Shown: one piece after another, positions 22,920-34,513 of the stretch
Position numbering within the stretch: position 1 is the first letter of the stretch
Layout: each line of letters starts with the position of its first letter
Source: Tetrastigma voinierianum
Taxonomy: Eukaryota; Streptophyta; Magnoliopsida; Vitales; Vitaceae
Assembly (NCBI GenBank): GCA_016808115.1
Contig: JAEQBH010005385.1
Location: 186,001-250,000, forward strand
Length of the DNA stretch: 64,000 bases
Direction: 5' to 3'
Notes under the pieces: model-generated
What the model saw: only the letters and a program-made list of their open reading frames with translations
Told to the model about the DNA's origin: nothing
Database searches by the model: none
Translations under genes and position numbers: made by a program

Positions 22920-23088
22920 GAGCTTAAAAATAAAAATATAAAGATGCTCTCTTTGGGTGATAACGAACCACAAAACTTTGAATTATTATTTTTTCTCTGC
23001 TCCATTTCTATTAACTTCAAAAGGATTTAAATACAAAAGGAAATTAACAACCGTAAATCACGTCCCTAATAAATAGGCCACTAACATC
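22920..23088 (-). mobile_element. Inverted chromovirus LTR fragment
   Basis: The reverse complement of this stretch matches 26828-26985: GTTAGTGGCCTATTTATTAG, GATTTACGGTTGTTAATTTC, TTTTGTATTTAAATCCTTTTG and onward. It abuts the gag start in the wrong orientation, so it marks a rearrangement. Confidence 0.78.
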
Positions 23089-23295
23089 AGAGCTAGCATT
23101 ATGATGTTCATCAAAGAAAGGATTGAAACTCTTGAAGCTTTGGTTAGCAACATCCGAGAGGAGGTTCACACGTTGGTTAAAACTATGAATCGCATGATGG
23201 AAACCATGCATTCAAGGCAGGAGGTGTCTCTGGGCAACTCCAATCAAACTCTACAAATCCATTCCAGGGATGAGGCTGAAATTGAGAGGGCCAAC
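23089..23295 (+). pseudogene. Chromovirus relic 1: gag N-terminus
   Basis: After ATCAGAGCTAGC (a decayed primer-site block) the frame from 23101 reads MMFIKERIETLEALVSNIRE followed by EVHTLVKTMN. It is a short coiled-coil-like gag start. The same start recurs at 27059-27225. After NQTLQIHSRDEAEIERAN it is cut by an inserted LTR at 23296. Confidence 0.75.
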
Positions 23296-23823
23296 TGTTA
23301 TTTCCGTAATACTTATATTAATTTATAGCAATTAAATAATATTATAACTTATATTAATTGAAAGCAATTAAAATGAATAAAGTTATAACAAAAAATAAAT
23401 AAATAATTAAAAGTTAAAGCAATTAAAAATAATAAAGCTTTAACAAATAAAATAAATATCATAAGCAAATGCAATAAATAAACCAAGTCAACAGAATTCA
23501 CTGTTTAGCCTTAAGGAATTTTATTCCCCTCTCGGTACCCAAGGTTAATAGAATAATTCCTCCCAAGATAGAACGGTTTAGAACTCCACCGTAGCGGTAC
23601 TTCAAACGTGTAAATCTCCCTCGAACGCAAAGAGCGAGGAATCACACGACTAAGAATTCGAGAGGAGAAAAGGAAAATAAATGTCCGACTAAATGCACTA
23701 AAAAATGTGAGTTTTGTAAATGTGGGTCGACCTTATAGGAAACCAAGGGGTGCAACTTGAAAAGTTGCAATCAAAACCAAGGGGTGCAACTTGAAAAGTT
23801 GCAATGGTTCGGGTGGAGTTGAC
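23296..23823. mobile_element. Probable 528-bp solo LTR inserted in chromovirus relic 1
   Basis: The insertion begins TGTTATTTCCG and is bordered by CCAAC (23291-23295) and CCAAT (23824-23828), a 5-bp TSD with one difference. The second gag copy at 27225 lacks it. It ends GTGGAGTTGA, which departs from the usual CA. Two copies of a 32-bp unit (AAACCAAGGGGTGCAACTTG then AAAAGTTGCAAT) lie near 23740-23805. The start resembles LTRs, but the class is not certain. Confidence 0.6.
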
Positions 23824-24528
23824 CAATGTCGGTTTGATTCAAGAAACCCGAATTTCTGAGGAGGTGCACAACACCATTTCTTGCAGTTTATGGTCGTCAC
23901 TCTTCAACAATTCTGCTGTATGAACCAAGGATAAAGCAACATGCAGATCGTAAACGAAGACACTTGGAGTTTGAGATTGGCGACTAGGAATATGTCAAGC
24001 TCCAACCATACCGAAAGCAATCCACATTCCGTCGAGCCTCCCAATTATTATGGTCCTTTTTTGGTGATCAAACGAATTGGCCAGGTTGCATACAAATTAC
24101 AACTCCCAACACACTCAAAGATTCACCCAGTATTTCATATCCCCCTGCTCTACAAGAAGGTTGAAGATCATACTACAATTCCCTCCACTCTTCCATCATG
24201 TTACAACTCTCAATTCCTGTTGGGAAAAAAATGGGTCTACACTTGTTCTGGAATTTCTTATACGATGGAAAAAGGCCAAGAGCTTTCAGCAAAGGATGCA
24301 ACTTGGGAAGACGCAATGGACTTCAGTTGTCGTTTTCCTAGCTTCAACCTTGGGGACAAGGTTGCTTCAATAGGGGAGAGCAATGATAGAATAATAATCA
24401 GGAGGTCTTCAAAAATATCGAAGCCAAATAGAAAACATGCAGCTCTCAGCCAGAAAACAAGCATGCAAGAAATTGAGGCAAACATAGGAGACATGAGTAC
24501 ACATGTCATGAGGCAAGGAGATTGTTGA
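23824..24528 (+). pseudogene. Chromovirus relic 1: integrase C-terminus with GPY/F module and chromodomain
   Basis: Around 23870-23990, in broken frames, come VYGRHSSTILLYEPRIKQ and ADRKRRHLEFEIGD, the end of a Ty3/gypsy integrase. The open frame 23941-24528 holds the GPY/F module (YYGPFLVIKRIGQVAYKL, then HSKIHPVFHIPLL). It continues with DATWED and FPSFNLGDKV, the end of a chromodomain-type tail. Such tails guide integration toward particular chromatin in chromoviruses. Protease, RT, RNase H and most of integrase are missing between gag (ends about 23295) and this part. The C-terminal 50 residues look like a basic, disordered tail ending at the stop at 24526. Confidence 0.86.
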
Positions 24529-24822
24529 AGCAGTAAAAAAAATGAGATTTGAAGGCATCAGATCATGGGCATGTGATGGAAGGGTCATCTACACATGTTT
24601 TAATTTAATTTTATTTATTTAATTATTTGTGAGTAGAATGTTAGTGGAGTATTTGCAGGGGTAAGTGGTCAAGTTTGTGGAGTTATGGGTAGAGTTAGCT
24701 GTTTGCACAATTATGTATTTAAGCACGTATCTTCAATACATATGAATAGAATTATTTTCCTACACAAAATTATCTTTCTCTTATTCACAAATATTTAGTT
24801 TTGATTGAGACCACTTATCATT
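24529..24822 (+). mobile_element. Chromovirus relic 1: putative 3' LTR
   Basis: The stretch ends CACAAATATTTAGTTTTGAT followed by TGAGACCACTTATCATTG. The first block recurs right before the gag copy at 27008-27045. The start is not clear, and it may begin with TGATGGAAGGG near 24572. TATTTAAG near 24718 fits a core promoter. It is followed by about 20 bp and then the family-1 LTR. Confidence 0.5.
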
Positions 24823-24842
24823 GACAATTCGAAAAGACTTAA

Positions 24843-26698
24843 TGTAAAACCCGAGAAAATTAGAATTTTTTGAAAAAGGGTAAAATGGTAACTTCGGTCA
24901 AAATCCGAAATTTTTTTCTAAATCTCGGATGATGAAACAGACTTCACCGTTGGAATCATCTCACAACCTAGCTAACACGTCGACTCGAGATAGCCTAAAT
25001 TTCACGCTTTTCAAAGACCGGTCAAGTGTCGTAAAACAGCCTTCTAAGAGACATGACGTGACAAAGTCACCTACTACATGTACTTACGCGACACATACTG
25101 CATTTATTGTAGACAAGTGAAATGAATGGCTTAGATTAAGTCATGTGTCAAAAATCCAAAATTTAGGGACATAGATGGAATTATTGGAAAGTTAAATGAG
25201 TATAAGACAAAAGTGAATAGTTTTCTTCTCCAAAGAAAACACAAAAAGGGACAGTGAGGGCTGGATCCAGATTTTAGAGAGAGAGAGTGTCTTCTCTCTA
25301 GAATTCCTAATTTTCTCTGACCATTCCACTATGTCGCAAGCAAGAAAGCTGCTCTACGCGGCGGGCGCTACACACCGATTTTGAATTTCGATTAACCTCC
25401 AAGAGTAGAGGTTTTCTCCTACATGATTTAATCTTTTAAGTGTTTTGTTACTTAGCTTGGTTGGTTTGAGTGCCGTGAGTGGTCAAGTAGATCTGGCCCC
25501 AAACTCGACCGAATTATTGGAATATATGGAACCCGCTTTGGATGCTTTAGGGGTCGTTTGGGTGAGTTATGTGATAATTTATGCGCATAAATTATGGTTT
25601 GGTGTTTTTAATGTAAATGGCCATGGCTCTGATTTCCTCACAAAGAACCGATGCTAGTGAGTGGGTTGTCACTGATAGCCCATCGCTGCTTAGGAATTAA
25701 GTAAAAATACCCTTCGGGTTTGTTGGTTGGTCAAAATGGTTCATATGCTACGAAGCAAAATATTGCTTTTTAATTGAATGGTTTGGAATTGTGTGAGAAA
25801 TAATATGTTAATGCATAATTAACAAGCACATGATGTGGAATTATATAAAAATATGATTTGTGTGTGCAATGAATGAATTGTAATTTTAGCTCAAGTGAGC
25901 TAATTTTTGATGTTATTGATGTGAATTAAATAATATGTGATGTATGTAAATTTTTGTTATATATGTAAATGATATATTGGCATGTGGTTTGGAATGGCAT
26001 AATGTGCATTTTATATGCATTGAGGCAACCTAGAAAATTAGGTGTGAGTGCATGACATGAAAGAAATGAAAATGAGGTTTTTCGCATTATTTAGATACGC
26101 AAAAGTGAGGGAGTCGCGAGACTCGAGACACCTGGATCGCACGTAGACATTCAAGATAACATATTTGCTTTCTACAGCGTTTATATCGATCATTGCATGT
26201 GCACTTAGGTGGGGAGTAACCCATGTAGGATATTTTCACTACTGGGCATTGCTCACCTTGTCGAGGGATCATTATTTCAGGTACATGGACTGTTCGAGAA
26301 GACGACACTCTTTAGAGGCCGATTTTTAGAAGAAAGCAAGGTTGTGGCTTTGATATTTTTGGTATAACATGTATTAGAATTCTTAATTTTAATATGTGTT
26401 TGTATTAAAAGTAACATAATAACTCTTGAGCTATTGGGACATAGTTGGTTGATGTATTTTGGTGAGTATTTATGTATGGGCCCAATTGGTCATTTTTACT
26501 CATTTTATTCGTATGTGTACCCAAAGTGGTTGTTGTAAAATTATTTAGCAGTACACATGCTGACGGGACAGGTTAGTGTTTGCAGAAATCCTCGGTACAG
26601 CTGAGACTCGCTCGATTTTCACGAAATACTGCTTCGCTACCGACGCCCACGAAGATTCCGCGGGCCGACGAAATATTAACTGACCCCCTGGATTTGCA
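24843..26698 (+). mobile_element. Family-1 LTR, short subtype, copy 2 (plus orientation)
   Basis: It begins TGTAAAACCCGAGAAAATTA. Its central block (about 26090-26290) is the reverse complement of the block at 200-360, and its right end is taken at GATTTGCA by comparison with the 46091-47912 copy. No convincing TSD is seen (CTTAA versus AAAGG), so the right boundary is approximate. No coding sequence is present. This is the only family-1 copy in the window in plus orientation. Confidence 0.78.
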
Positions 26699-27045
26699 AA
26701 AGGCCAAGAATTAATTCAAGATTTTTTTAATTTCACAATTAATTTTAATGTCCCATTTATTAGGCTTGTTGGTTTGTTAGTTATCATTTTATTTTGAATA
26801 ATTTTCTGCGATTAGTTGATATGTTAGTGACCTATTTGTTAGGAATGTGATTTACGGTTGTTAATTTCCTTTTGTATTTAAGTCCTTTTGAAGCTAATAG
26901 AAAGGGAGAAAAGAAACAAAATAATTTAAAGGTTTATGGTTTGTTCTCACCCGAAGAAAGCATTTTTATATTTTTATTTTTAAACATATCATTCATCATT
27001 CGTATCACAAATATTTAGTTTTGACTGGGATCACCTATTAGTGGT
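26699..27045 (+). mobile_element. Chromovirus relic 2: LTR end and primer site
   Basis: It contains GATTTACGGTTGTTAATTTC, TATTTAAG (core-promoter-like, near 26875) and CACAAATATTTAGTTTTGAC. TGGTATCAAAGCTAG at about 27038-27052 is a slightly changed TGGTATCAGAGC primer site. Part of it recurs inverted at 22920-23088. The left boundary is not defined. Confidence 0.65.
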
Positions 27046-27058
27046 ATCAAAGCTAGTA

Positions 27059-27290
27059 TTATGGAGTTCATCAAAGAAATGATTGAAACTCTTTAAACTT
27101 TGGTCAGTAACATCCGGGAGCAGGTGCACATGCTGGTAAAAACTATGCATCACATAATGGAAACAACTCCAATCAAACTCTACAAATCCATCCTAAGGAT
27201 GAGGCTAAAACTAAGAAGGCCAACTTCATGATCCAATTCAAAAAACCCGAATTTATGAGATACGTAAACACGACACCATTTTCCTCAAAA
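27059..27290 (+). pseudogene. Chromovirus relic 2: gag start joined to downstream block
   Basis: The ATG at 27061 opens MEFIKEMIETL, then a stop, then TLVSNIREQVHMLVKTMH, parallel to relic 1. After GGATGAGGCTAAAACTAAGA the sequence passes to AAACCCGAATTTATGAG and ACACGACACCATTTTC, the same junction block seen in relic 1 at 23840-23880. So both relics carry the same join. It is cut off at about 27290 by a MITE-like end. Confidence 0.7.
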
Positions 27291-27813
27291 ATTTATTTCC
27301 TTCCAATTTTTCTTATTATTTTCTCTCTTTAGTACTTTTTAGGTTTCAAACAAAACAAGAAGGTTTTTGACTTGAAGCAATTCATTTTCCATAAAAAAAA
27401 TATAGAGGTTAACTATAATATCCTATTAACAAAATTGCAAACGTCAACTATTGTATCACATTGATTTATGATGGAAATTCTTAACTATTGTAATCCATTG
27501 ATTAGCAATATGCCGGTTTCACTTATTCCAACTTACAAAAACATAATATCAATATTTTTCTATTTTTTTTATAACTAAATATTTTAGTTATAATGTAATA
27601 AATTATCCCACCGTGACTCGAATTCTAAACAATTTTCCTTTTTATGTCCTTTTTTAAAAATTGCTGAAGAATCTATCGAGACTTAGAGCATAATGCTTAA
27701 CAAAAATTTTCTATTATAATAAAAATAAAAATATTCTAATATATTGTTGATTCAAAATATATTTGATCCTGGATAGAAACAAAGTCAGCATTAATTTTCT
27801 TTAGATTGTTACT

Positions 27814-27840
27814 TATATATATATATATATATATATAGTA

Positions 27841-27890
<50 letters not shown>
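27814..27890. repeat. (AT)n microsatellite
   Basis: This dinucleotide run is broken once by AGTAGT at about 27837-27842. A 73-codon minus-strand ORF over it is only Tyr-Ile repeats. Confidence 0.92.
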
Positions 27891-27892
<2 letters not shown>

Positions 27893-27978
27893 CTGGTTAT
27901 CAAACATAAATGCTTAGGTTGGTGGGATTTTATAAATAGGTAGACTACACCAAACAATACTAGTATTGCTAACCTTTA

Positions 27979-28235
27979 GGCTCTGTTTTAAACTTTAAAA
28001 GTATTGAGAAAGAAAAAAATATTAAGAAAAATGATTTTTTTATGTTTAGTTTCACAGTGAAATATATAAAAGAAAATCCAATTTTCTTAACCCTTATATA
28101 ATATAGAGAAATGATTAAAATGAGCTTCAATAAACATATAAACATATTTTTTTTGTTTTTCTTCAAATTTTATTTTTTTTTATTTTTCTTCTCTATTTTT
28201 GTTCCTTATTACTTTTCGAGTTCCAAACGAATTAG
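27979..28235. mobile_element. MITE-like element with about 30-bp inverted ends
   Basis: The left end GGCTCTGTTTTAAAC then TTTAAAAGTATTGAG resembles the reverse complement of the right end, GACTAATTCGTTTGGAAC then TCGAAAAGTAATAAG. The interior is AT-rich and non-coding. No clear TSD can be read. It is related to the repeats at 22078-22830. Confidence 0.6.
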
Positions 28236-29691
28236 TCTAAAGAAACTTCTAAAGGTGTCATTGAGGTCCGACTGAAATGATAAAAGGGATGGAATGAGAA
28301 ATGAGAGGTGTCCAAAGAACATATTGCTATAATGTAATATTCAAAATGAATAAACTTCAAAAAAAAAAAAAAAAATCCTATAACACTTTGGGTTCTGAGC
28401 AATTCATTTTCCATCACATGGAAAATTAAACATTACTTCTTAATTAATTATTTTTCCTTTTATATGAATTTACAAGTTTTAACCCTAACAATAAATTTAG
28501 GGCATGATGGATGGTGTCAATATATTGCGACCTTTTTCAGTAGTTATGTGTATCTTATTAGTTATTACCCCTTTTTTATTATTGTCTTCTAGTGGATTAT
28601 TTATAATAAGATAATAAATTGGGGGCCTCGGTTATTTATTAATTCATTTTTAAGGCTTTAACCATTATATAATGAATTGGAGATTAAGTAAAAAATTTTT
28701 TTTGGGAAAAGTGTTTTTGGGATATTTTAATTTCTCAGTAATTAGAAGAACAAGAATTTAAGAAAATAAAATCAACTCAATACCTACTTATTTAAGAAAA
28801 AACATTTCATTTTTTTATACCAATGACAATTTTATTTACAATGTACCCTTCATAAAATTAGTAGTCAAGGTTCATTAAGAAATTACCTAAAGTTCAATAA
28901 AATAATACCTACGATTCATTAAAGTAGTACATAAGTTAGATTAATTTCCCTTTATTCAATTCTATTTTTTATTAATTATTTATAAATGAGAATATCAAAA
29001 TAGACTTTTCCCTGATTTTTTTATCACTCAATTGGGTCAATTGTTTCTTTTGACATCTATCAACTTTACATTACATTATAATATTATATTTCTATAAATT
29101 TGTTTCGATTGAACTAGTCATTTTAAAGAAGGTCTAATATATGAGTTAAAAAAAGATGGAGTTTTGGACATATTTAGTTTTTTTTAAAAAATATTATTAA
29201 AATAGTTTGAAAATAAAAATAATATCCAAATTACAGAACAATAATATCAGAAATAATCGACCAAGATATTAACTTAAATTTTTTCAAAACACTTCTTGTA
29301 TACCAAGCCAGAATGTGAACTACGAGTATTAACTTTAAAAATTTCACACGCAACAAGTGATTATAATATTACTGTTCATACATTAGTTTATTTTTATTTC
29401 CAAACGATTTTAATAAATTGTTTTTTAAAAAAAAAACCACATACGTCCAAAGCTAAAAAAGATGCCTAACCAAGGAAAAATGAAGGGTTGTAGTTGTGTA
29501 ATCGCATTTATTGTGGTAGATTGGAGTCATCTTGTAGAAGGAATGATTGACAGCGGTGGCCAACTAATCACATTTATTGTGTTATTTTGATAGGAATAAC
29601 ACAGTAACACATTTATTGTGCTATATTAGGCAAAGTATATCAATGGTACCCAAGTAAGGTGCCTCACTTTAGATTTCACAAAAGGGGAAGG

Positions 29692-30262
29692 GATTTCTAT
29701 GCCTACCTACTTTTCAATTTTATTTTTTTAAATTAATTATAAAATAAGTCCGTCAAATTTGGCTCAAGTAATAAAGAAATAAGGCAAGGATTTCTATGTC
29801 TACCTACTTTTCAATTTTATTTTTTTAATTAATTATAAAATAAGTCCTTCGAATTTGGCTCAAGTAATAAAGAAATGAGAAGAGATTTCTAGGCCTACCT
29901 TTTTCAATTTTATTTTTTAAAATTAATTATAAAATAAGTCCTTCGAATTTGGCTCAAGTAATAAAGAAATAAGAAAGGGATTTATATGCCTACCTACTTT
30001 TCAATTTTATTTTTTAATCAATTATAAAATAAGTCCTTCGAATTTGGCTCAAGTAATAAAGAAATGAGACAAAGATTTCTATGCCTACCTATTTTTCAAT
30101 TTTATTTTTTAAATTAATTATAAAATAAGTCCTTCAAATTTTGCTTAAGTAATAAAAAAAATGAGGAAGAGATTTCTATGCCTACCTACTTTTCAATTTT
30201 ATTTTTTTAAATTAATTATAAAATAAGTCCCTCGAATTTGGTTCAAGTGATAAATAAATGAG
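29692..30262. repeat. Tandem array, six units of 95-97 bp
   Basis: Units start (GATTTCTAT-like) at 29692, 29789, 29884, 29979, 30074 and 30171. Each carries CCTACCTACTTTTCAATTTT, AATTAATTATAAAATAAGTC and GAATTTGGCTCAAGTAATAA-type blocks. Units differ by a few substitutions and 1-2-bp indels. No ORF persists through it. It is a minisatellite-like array in AT-rich DNA, outside any recognised element. Confidence 0.93.
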
Positions 30263-31200
30263 ATAAATAAAATATGAACCACTCTTATGAAAGCATAATA
30301 CTACAACCAAGGCGGCCACTAGGCCGCTAGCCCCCATTGAAATTTTTTTGGAAAATCTTTTTCCATTATTTTGGAAGATGCTTGAACCCATGTGCTAGCA
30401 CCTCCTAAAAAAAGACCTATATAGGTGACATTTGTTTTTTTTTTTTTACTTAATATTGAATATAATTTTTTTTTGAATAGTGTTAAATATGATTAAGTAT
30501 TTAGTTGTCGTTGTTTTTTTTTTTTTTTAATTTTTATCTAAATTTTGAAACAATAAACTTTTAAATGAAAATTTTAAAATATATATGATTTTATTAATTA
30601 GTAACAGTGAGGATCATGAAAATTTTTAATCGACCATAAAAATATATGATTTTTTTCATATTTTAATATTTAATTTTTTTTAATAGAAAAAATATTCAAA
30701 AAAGCTTTAAAAAAAAGCAAAAAAGCCAATAATTTTGCCTTTTCTTTTCAACAAAAAGTTTTAAAAAATCAATAATAACAAACCCACCTAAACCTATGAG
30801 CTATGGTTCAAGGCAATAAATGTTACTAAACCAATGTAACTTAAAGTGACTCTTCTGAGACAAAATTCTAGTTGCACATCTACTATAATGTAATATATAC
30901 AAAGTGAATAAATAGATGTAAAAAAAAAAAATTACAAAAGAAGAATAAAAAATAGAAATCTTGAAAAAAAAAAAAGATGCATATAATATTTGAAATTAAT
31001 ATTTATAAAATTTTAAGAAATTTAACCAGTTGACATCAAAATCAATAAATACACAGTCTGTCAAACCAAATAACTCAGATTTTATTTGTTTTTTAACCTA
31101 CACGTTTATATATAATGAAACTCAAAGTATTTTTCATATTTTTAATTATTTTCTCAACATGGATATCGGAAAGGATTGAAATTTATTTTTTCTCTCTCTA
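30263..31200. other. AT-rich stretch without genes
   Basis: Poly-T and poly-A runs dominate. A short GC-richer patch (GGCGGCCACTAGGCCGCTAG near 30311) stands out. No coding or structural signal was found. Confidence 0.65.
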
Positions 31201-31985
31201 AATGCTATGTCAAAAACCTCTTACCATCCTCATTACAAGCCCATTAATGTATATCATTTAGGGATGCCACATGATTTGTTACAACGGTCTATATTAAATA
31301 AACGTGATATTCATTGTAGTGAAATAAAGGCGAGGGGATCATACGCGGCTTCACGACGCCACGTGTCCCTTCCCCACGCTCAATTATGACCGATTCTGAA
31401 TACTGAGATGACTCTGGTTTATGTACCAGCATGCTAGCCTGCGCCATCCCACCTGGATCAGTCTGTGTCGTCGCAGCCGCTCATGTGTCGTATGTGGATA
31501 TGACTTATCGTATTCTACTAGTCCCCTCAGCGCCAGTGTAGGATAATAGTGCTGGAGTGGTGTTATGTCGTTTTGGTTTTTGTGCGCATTTCGTCCATGA
31601 TCGCGGCTTCAGGATCCCACGAGTCTAGCTCAGATGTGTGGTCAGATTCGGTTCCCGCTTTAGAGATCGTGCATCCTTTAGTAAGACAGGTCACTCCCAT
31701 TTTCTCCGGGGCCCTTCCATTGGTCCTTGTTTTGTTGTGTGGTCTCATGGTATGTCAAGCACGATTTAACCCCCTGACGAAGGTGTGTTTCGATTGCCAA
31801 AGCTTCTCTTCCTTTTTTTGCCTATTTTCTTCTTCATTTTTTGTTTCCTTGGTTATTGGCAATGATTTTATCTGCTATGGGCGTCCGGAGTTGAATCAGA
31901 TCGATCAATTTTATGTCCTTTTTTTTTTCTTATCGAAAGTTACCTCCTTGCCGATGAGTGACTTTATTTCACTACTGTCTCTCGT
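31201..31985. other. Mixed-composition stretch of unknown origin
   Basis: The base composition shifts to about 45-50% GC near 31330. The longest ORF is 31549-31995 (plus, 148 codons), which is hydrophobic at its C-terminal half with F/L/S-rich runs such as SFFCLFSSSFFVSLVIG. I recognise no domain. It adjoins the truncated gypsy gag/protease at 31990, so it could be decayed internal sequence of that element or a separate insertion. Confidence 0.35.
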
Positions 31986-31989
31986 GTCG

Positions 31990-32640
31990 CGATAAAGGCA
32001 ATTCCTAGAGTACTACCAAGGTGGTGGGGTTGACCTCCATCCTCTCAACGAAACTTCCCCATCCGGTCTTCATGATGCTCCTCTCGCGCTGACATCGAGG
32101 TTATAACATGGTCTGGTTCGCTTGGGGTCGACTAAAACTCTCCCTGGATTTCAGAGGTTGTAGGGTTTGTACCCCAATCGAAGTAAAACAGGGAGGTAGA
32201 GGAGGTTGGCAGCACTTCCATGATAGATCAAGATGCCGCTTCATCAAGGGACATCCAACCTCTAAGGTTAGGACTAATGCATCATCATGAGGTGAAGATA
32301 GATGTCGCAAGAGAGACTCGAAGAAGGTGATAGTCCCATCGATGGGTTGAACGTTGCTTGGGGCAAAGCTATAATGAACTCCAGCCACCAAAGTACCTAA
32401 AGAAGGTTGACCTCGGATCTTAGGAGCTATCGGCCGAGCGAGGATTGTATCGATTATGAGCAGAGAGTTTGTCGGTGTGGCTGATCAAGGGGACTTGGCA
32501 GCCGATCTGGAGTCAATAGGACTCAACTCCTCAACGTATTTCTGGAGGTATCCCCTTCGAGCCATGAAATTTAATGATCTTTGCAATCGGTAACATTCAT
32601 TGGTCAGATTCTCGAACTCTTTATGGTATTCACAACACCT
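31990..32640 (-). pseudogene. Gypsy element: gag C-terminus and protease start
   Basis: The minus-strand frame 32101-32391 contains ESLLRHLSSPHDDALVLTLE, matching the PHDDALV-type entry into the aspartic protease of Tat/Ogre-like Ty3/gypsy polyproteins. Near 32560-32630 the broken minus-strand text gives NECYRLQ-like (seen as NVTDCKDH) and FMAR-like fragments of the gag C-terminus. The rest of protease, RT and integrase is missing. The element is truncated at about 31990. Confidence 0.62.
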
Positions 32641-33860
32641 AAATTTTTCTCTTCAATCTAGGTCATGCCTCTGTGGACTCGGCCATTCGAACCCCGATAG
32701 TGACTAAATGATCGGGAGGAGTTGAGAAGGTGTTAACAACATGGTATGTTTTAGCGTCATAGCCTGTACTTGATTCACAAATGCTTCTTATCTCCTAAAC
32801 TCTCTTCAAGAACTAATGCGCTGGCTCTCGTGGACTCACGCTTCGTCTCGGCTCATCCTAGCCCTCGCGGGCCCTTCCCTACTCATTCTCTGATTCGCAT
32901 GTGGAGGCTACCGGGTCGCGAAGTTACAAATGGATTGTCATCTCAAGCATGGCATACCTGGTTTCCTTTTGAAATGGGTCATTTACGTCGTTTGGATGAA
33001 GCAAAAATAGTCGGAATTGAGTGTCAGCGGATGACTTGCTTCACTGCATACATGGTGTCTATGCTTACTACTTCGAGCTAAAGGATTGTTGCCCTAAAAC
33101 ACTTGATGAAATCTCTGATCGACTTTGATCATCCCATTGGTATGTGGAATGTGCTAGTGACGCTCTGTTTCCTTTTGAATGAACACATGTACTGAGTTAC
33201 GAATGTCTCAGATAAACTACGAAAGAACATTACCATGTTAGGTGGGAGGTGATGAAGCCAGGATAGGGTTGGGCCGACGAGACTGGACATGAACACCTTA
33301 TACAGGAGGGCGTCGTTTCCACTTTGCAACGTCATGATCCAACGGAAGTGCATTAGGTGATCAAAGGGGTCCTCTAACCCATCATACATCTGAAATTTTG
33401 GCAGAGCGTTCTGATGTAGGATGGTTGGAACAAAAGGGGAGGTCAATATGTCATCCAGTGCTCGTATGCCAGGGTCCTTACTCTTCCATGGGGAGGGGGT
33501 CCTGTTTGTATGATCCTTGTTGACGATAGTTTGGATTCAATGATGCGGTTGAGTAGGAAGTTCCTTGGTGGAGGTCGATCTACTAGAGCTCCGAGGTTCA
33601 ATGAGACTATCGAGATGAGAAGTTGTAGTTGTGGTGCTCATGGCGGCGTTCTCTTCCCTTAACACGGCTTTGGTTGCCAAGAAAGAGGCGAGTTGTTGTT
33701 GAAGTGGCTCGTGTTGGTCTTTTAGCATTTGTTCCAACGACAACAGTTGCTGCTCCATCAATGGCGTAGAATTGGAAGGAGCGATCTCACCTATCAAAAT
33801 ACTCTTGGAGAAAGCTAAAGATATTCTTGAAGTAGTCGAGAGATGTGTGGGAGTAAAGTT
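32641..33860 (-). pseudogene. Gypsy element: gag pseudogene (Retrotrans_gag type)
   Basis: The minus-strand piece 33129-33446 reads PKFQMYDGLEDPFDHLMHF, then LLYKVFMSSLVGPTLSWLHHL and FFRSLSETFVTQYM. This is the conserved gag core of plant Ty3/gypsy elements, in which a YDG..DP..HL block precedes L.G.A..W and F..L...F. The N-terminal piece 33537-33797 is Gln/Leu-rich (LEQMLKDQHEPLQQQLASF) and coiled-coil-like. Downstream text to 32641 is frameshifted. It lies directly inside the LTR at 33872, as gag should on the minus strand. Confidence 0.85.
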
Positions 33861-33871
33861 CCCACAGACGG
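33851..33871 (-). promoter_or_regulatory. Gypsy element: primer-binding region
   Basis: On the minus strand the bases after the LTR end (GTGTCACA) read CCGTCTGTGGGAACTTTAC. From memory this resembles the GCCGTCTGTGGGAA start of many Tat/Ogre-lineage internal regions, with the leading TGGC lost. The position next to gag supports it. Confidence 0.6.
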
Positions 33872-34513
33872 TGTGACACCCTTATCCCGAGGGTCTCGTT
33901 GACAACCTGTCAACTTGCGGAAACAAGAGGGTGTCGTGTAACCCGACGCCACACCATCATGTCCCATTTATCGGGATCCATAATTTAACAAAAAATCGGA
34001 CAGAGTCTCCTCTGTATGGGAAGCTCTATCCAAAATACAACCTATATAACAATACATCACATGACCCATCCAGGCTCAATATACCACATCGGGTCATTCA
34101 TGAGTCATAGTGACCACCCTACCCCGTTCAACCATACCCTAAATACTATACATGCAACTATGTAGTGATATGTTTACAAGAGTTCAATTATACACTCTTA
34201 CACAAAATGATATATTGGGGTAAATTGATTGTTCTTTAATATAAGCAGCAGATCCAATATAGTCCAAAGCCACATCCGTTTTCTTATACGCTAAGGCGGC
34301 CTCGAACGCTGGCCTGGGCCCACCCGCACCGACTAAGACTCGAAAGTGGGGGTCCCACGACTGTAATACAGCCCAAGAAAGATAATCTCCCTATAAGGGT
34401 TACTCCCACCTAAGTCGCTTCATACAATGATGTCTCCTCAAAACCAACCCATACACATCCAAGTGAAAATGTCTACATGAATGTTGAAGGTCACGATGAA
34501 ATGTCTTCATGCC

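Larger units (their letters stand above)
27291..29691. other. AT-rich stretch with MITE-like repeats, no genes
   Basis: No coding signal was found. It contains a reverse MITE-like end (about 27290-27372), long (TA)n at 27814-27890, the MITE at 27979-28235, and poly-A/poly-T runs. The word CATTTATTGTG occurs three times at about 29505-29620. Confidence 0.6.

Noticed and set aside
27736..27957. 73-codon minus-strand ORF
   Set aside because: It consists mainly of Tyr-Ile repeats from the AT microsatellite.
29692..30262. CRISPR-like regularly spaced repeats
   Set aside because: The whole 95-97-bp unit is repeated, with no unique spacers, and the sequence is plant nuclear DNA. It is a tandem array.
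31549..31995. 148-codon plus-strand ORF as a possible membrane protein gene
   Set aside because: The hydrophobic half comes from T-rich DNA. There is no conserved motif or partner exon, and it runs into the truncated gypsy region.
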